Notes under the pieces: generated by a model
Databases searched by the model: none
Told to the model about the DNA's origin: nothing
The model's input: only the letters and a program-made list of their open reading frames with translations
Assembly (NCBI GenBank): GCA_032191485.1
Contig: JAVDOI010000006.1
Location: 27,527,384 to 27,591,383 of the forward strand
Length of the DNA stretch: 64,000 nucleotides
Source: Leptoclinus maculatus
Lineage: Eukaryota > Chordata > Actinopteri > Perciformes > Stichaeidae
Reading direction: 5' to 3'
In this document: piece by piece, positions 63,410 through 64,000 of the stretch
How positions within the stretch are numbered: the stretch's first letter is position 1
Layout of the letters: every line of letters starts with the position of its first letter
Position numbers and translations under genes: made by a program

Positions 63410-64000
63410 GCTACTTCAGGCCTCCTACCGTGTCGACCCCTTGAATTGACCCAATGCCACTGTGTGTCCTTCCTGCAGTTCTGAATGTGAATGCCCTCTT
63501 CCTGCCCTTTGTTTCCACTTGTAATTACATTATGTCTGGTTATAGTCTCCCATTACCTTTTGCTAGTATTTACATACAGTCTAAACACTCTCGGGCTCCC
63601 TGTATAAAATGCTTCTTTTTAATTTGTTCTGGGTCAACTCACTGGCTAAGATCTGCTCCTTGTCTGTGAGTTCACCAGTGTGCCAGCATGCTTCATTAAA
63701 CTCACACCACCAGAGCAACTTCTGAACTGAACTTGAATGATTTCTTCAACAGTCCCCAACTGTAAAACCTGATTAAATACAATGGATTTTTGTATGCTCC
63801 ATCTGTGATTTGTGCTTTTTATTTACCCTCAAAAATCAACCTGAGTCTATTTGGATTTCTATTATTGGAGTTTTAAGATAAATTGTTCATAAGGAAACTA
63901 ATGGGTGTGATAAATCTAAACATGAGTAACTTCACTCTGCTGATAACATACTTAACATTTCCGTGAATAACTTTTTGGCACGCAAAATAATTGTTCATGT
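63410..64000. other. Unassigned sequence to the window end
   Basis: No gene or repeat recognised. A short frame at 63454-63669 has no motif. Confidence 0.3.

Noticed and set aside
1..64000. tRNA-derived SINEs, tRNA or rRNA genes
   Set aside because: I looked for A/B box pairs and tRNA folds and found none that I could support; only the tRNA-Phe primer complement was clear.

Overview
This window looks like nuclear DNA of a ray-finned fish, probably a percomorph teleost. It is AT-rich and full of eukaryotic transposable elements in combinations typical of fish: BEL/Pao and Ty3/gypsy LTR elements, L2/CR1-type LINEs, Charlie/Buster-type hATs, and piggyBac-, Harbinger- and Tc1/mariner-like elements. 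I see splice-like signals and AATAAA sites, but no operons, CRISPR arrays, rRNA or tRNA genes, and no intact host protein-coding gene. The organism is inferred from element types, not from a marker gene.

Layout. 1-3260: a terminal exon of an unidentified gene, split by a hAT whose 8-bp target duplication is exact, then possible 3' UTR. 3712-4798: a second hAT. 4807-7294: mostly unexplained, with two weak exon candidates. 7303-10097: an element with inverted arms of about 700 bp. 11066-15118: a 67-bp tandem array, pieces of a dispersed repeat, a hAT transposase C-terminus and the first copy of an 823-bp repeat. 17269-27381: a BEL/Pao retrotransposon with both LTRs, a 5-bp target duplication and a tRNA-Phe primer site. 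It was entered by an L2 LINE (21232-26349), itself entered at TTAA by a piggyBac-like element (24127-25263). 27469-29446: hAT ends and a Harbinger-type MITE. 31517-34874: a dispersed repeat interrupted by the second 823-bp repeat and an antisense LINE tail. 35330-42600: LINE scrap, an LTR copy, a TATA-led broken reading frame, minisatellites and quiet DNA.

43640-49870: a gypsy remnant split by a hAT and followed by an antisense L2/CR1-like LINE that itself holds an LTR-like block. 50528-52857: an Ac/ZBED-type hAT with a 1256-bp solo LTR inside its transposase. 54877-57105: a LINE 3' part split by a hAT. 58011-58962: another LINE 3' part. 59120-60102: a hAT fragment and a 426-bp near-palindrome made from a Tc1/mariner transposase fragment. 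61173-61940 and 62866-63401: two short hATs with exact 8-bp duplications.

The elements do not form a cooperating gene set. The window is a layered insertion record whose order can be read from nesting. Five Charlie/Buster-like hATs all have target duplications centred on TA. All coding regions show stops, frameshifts or deletions, so nothing here appears able to move by itself, although short hATs and MITEs could be moved by enzymes from elsewhere. I found no convincing new biological system. The items most worth checking are the 59677-60102 palindrome, the giant-arm element, the CpG-rich Harbinger MITE, and the hAT-split exon.
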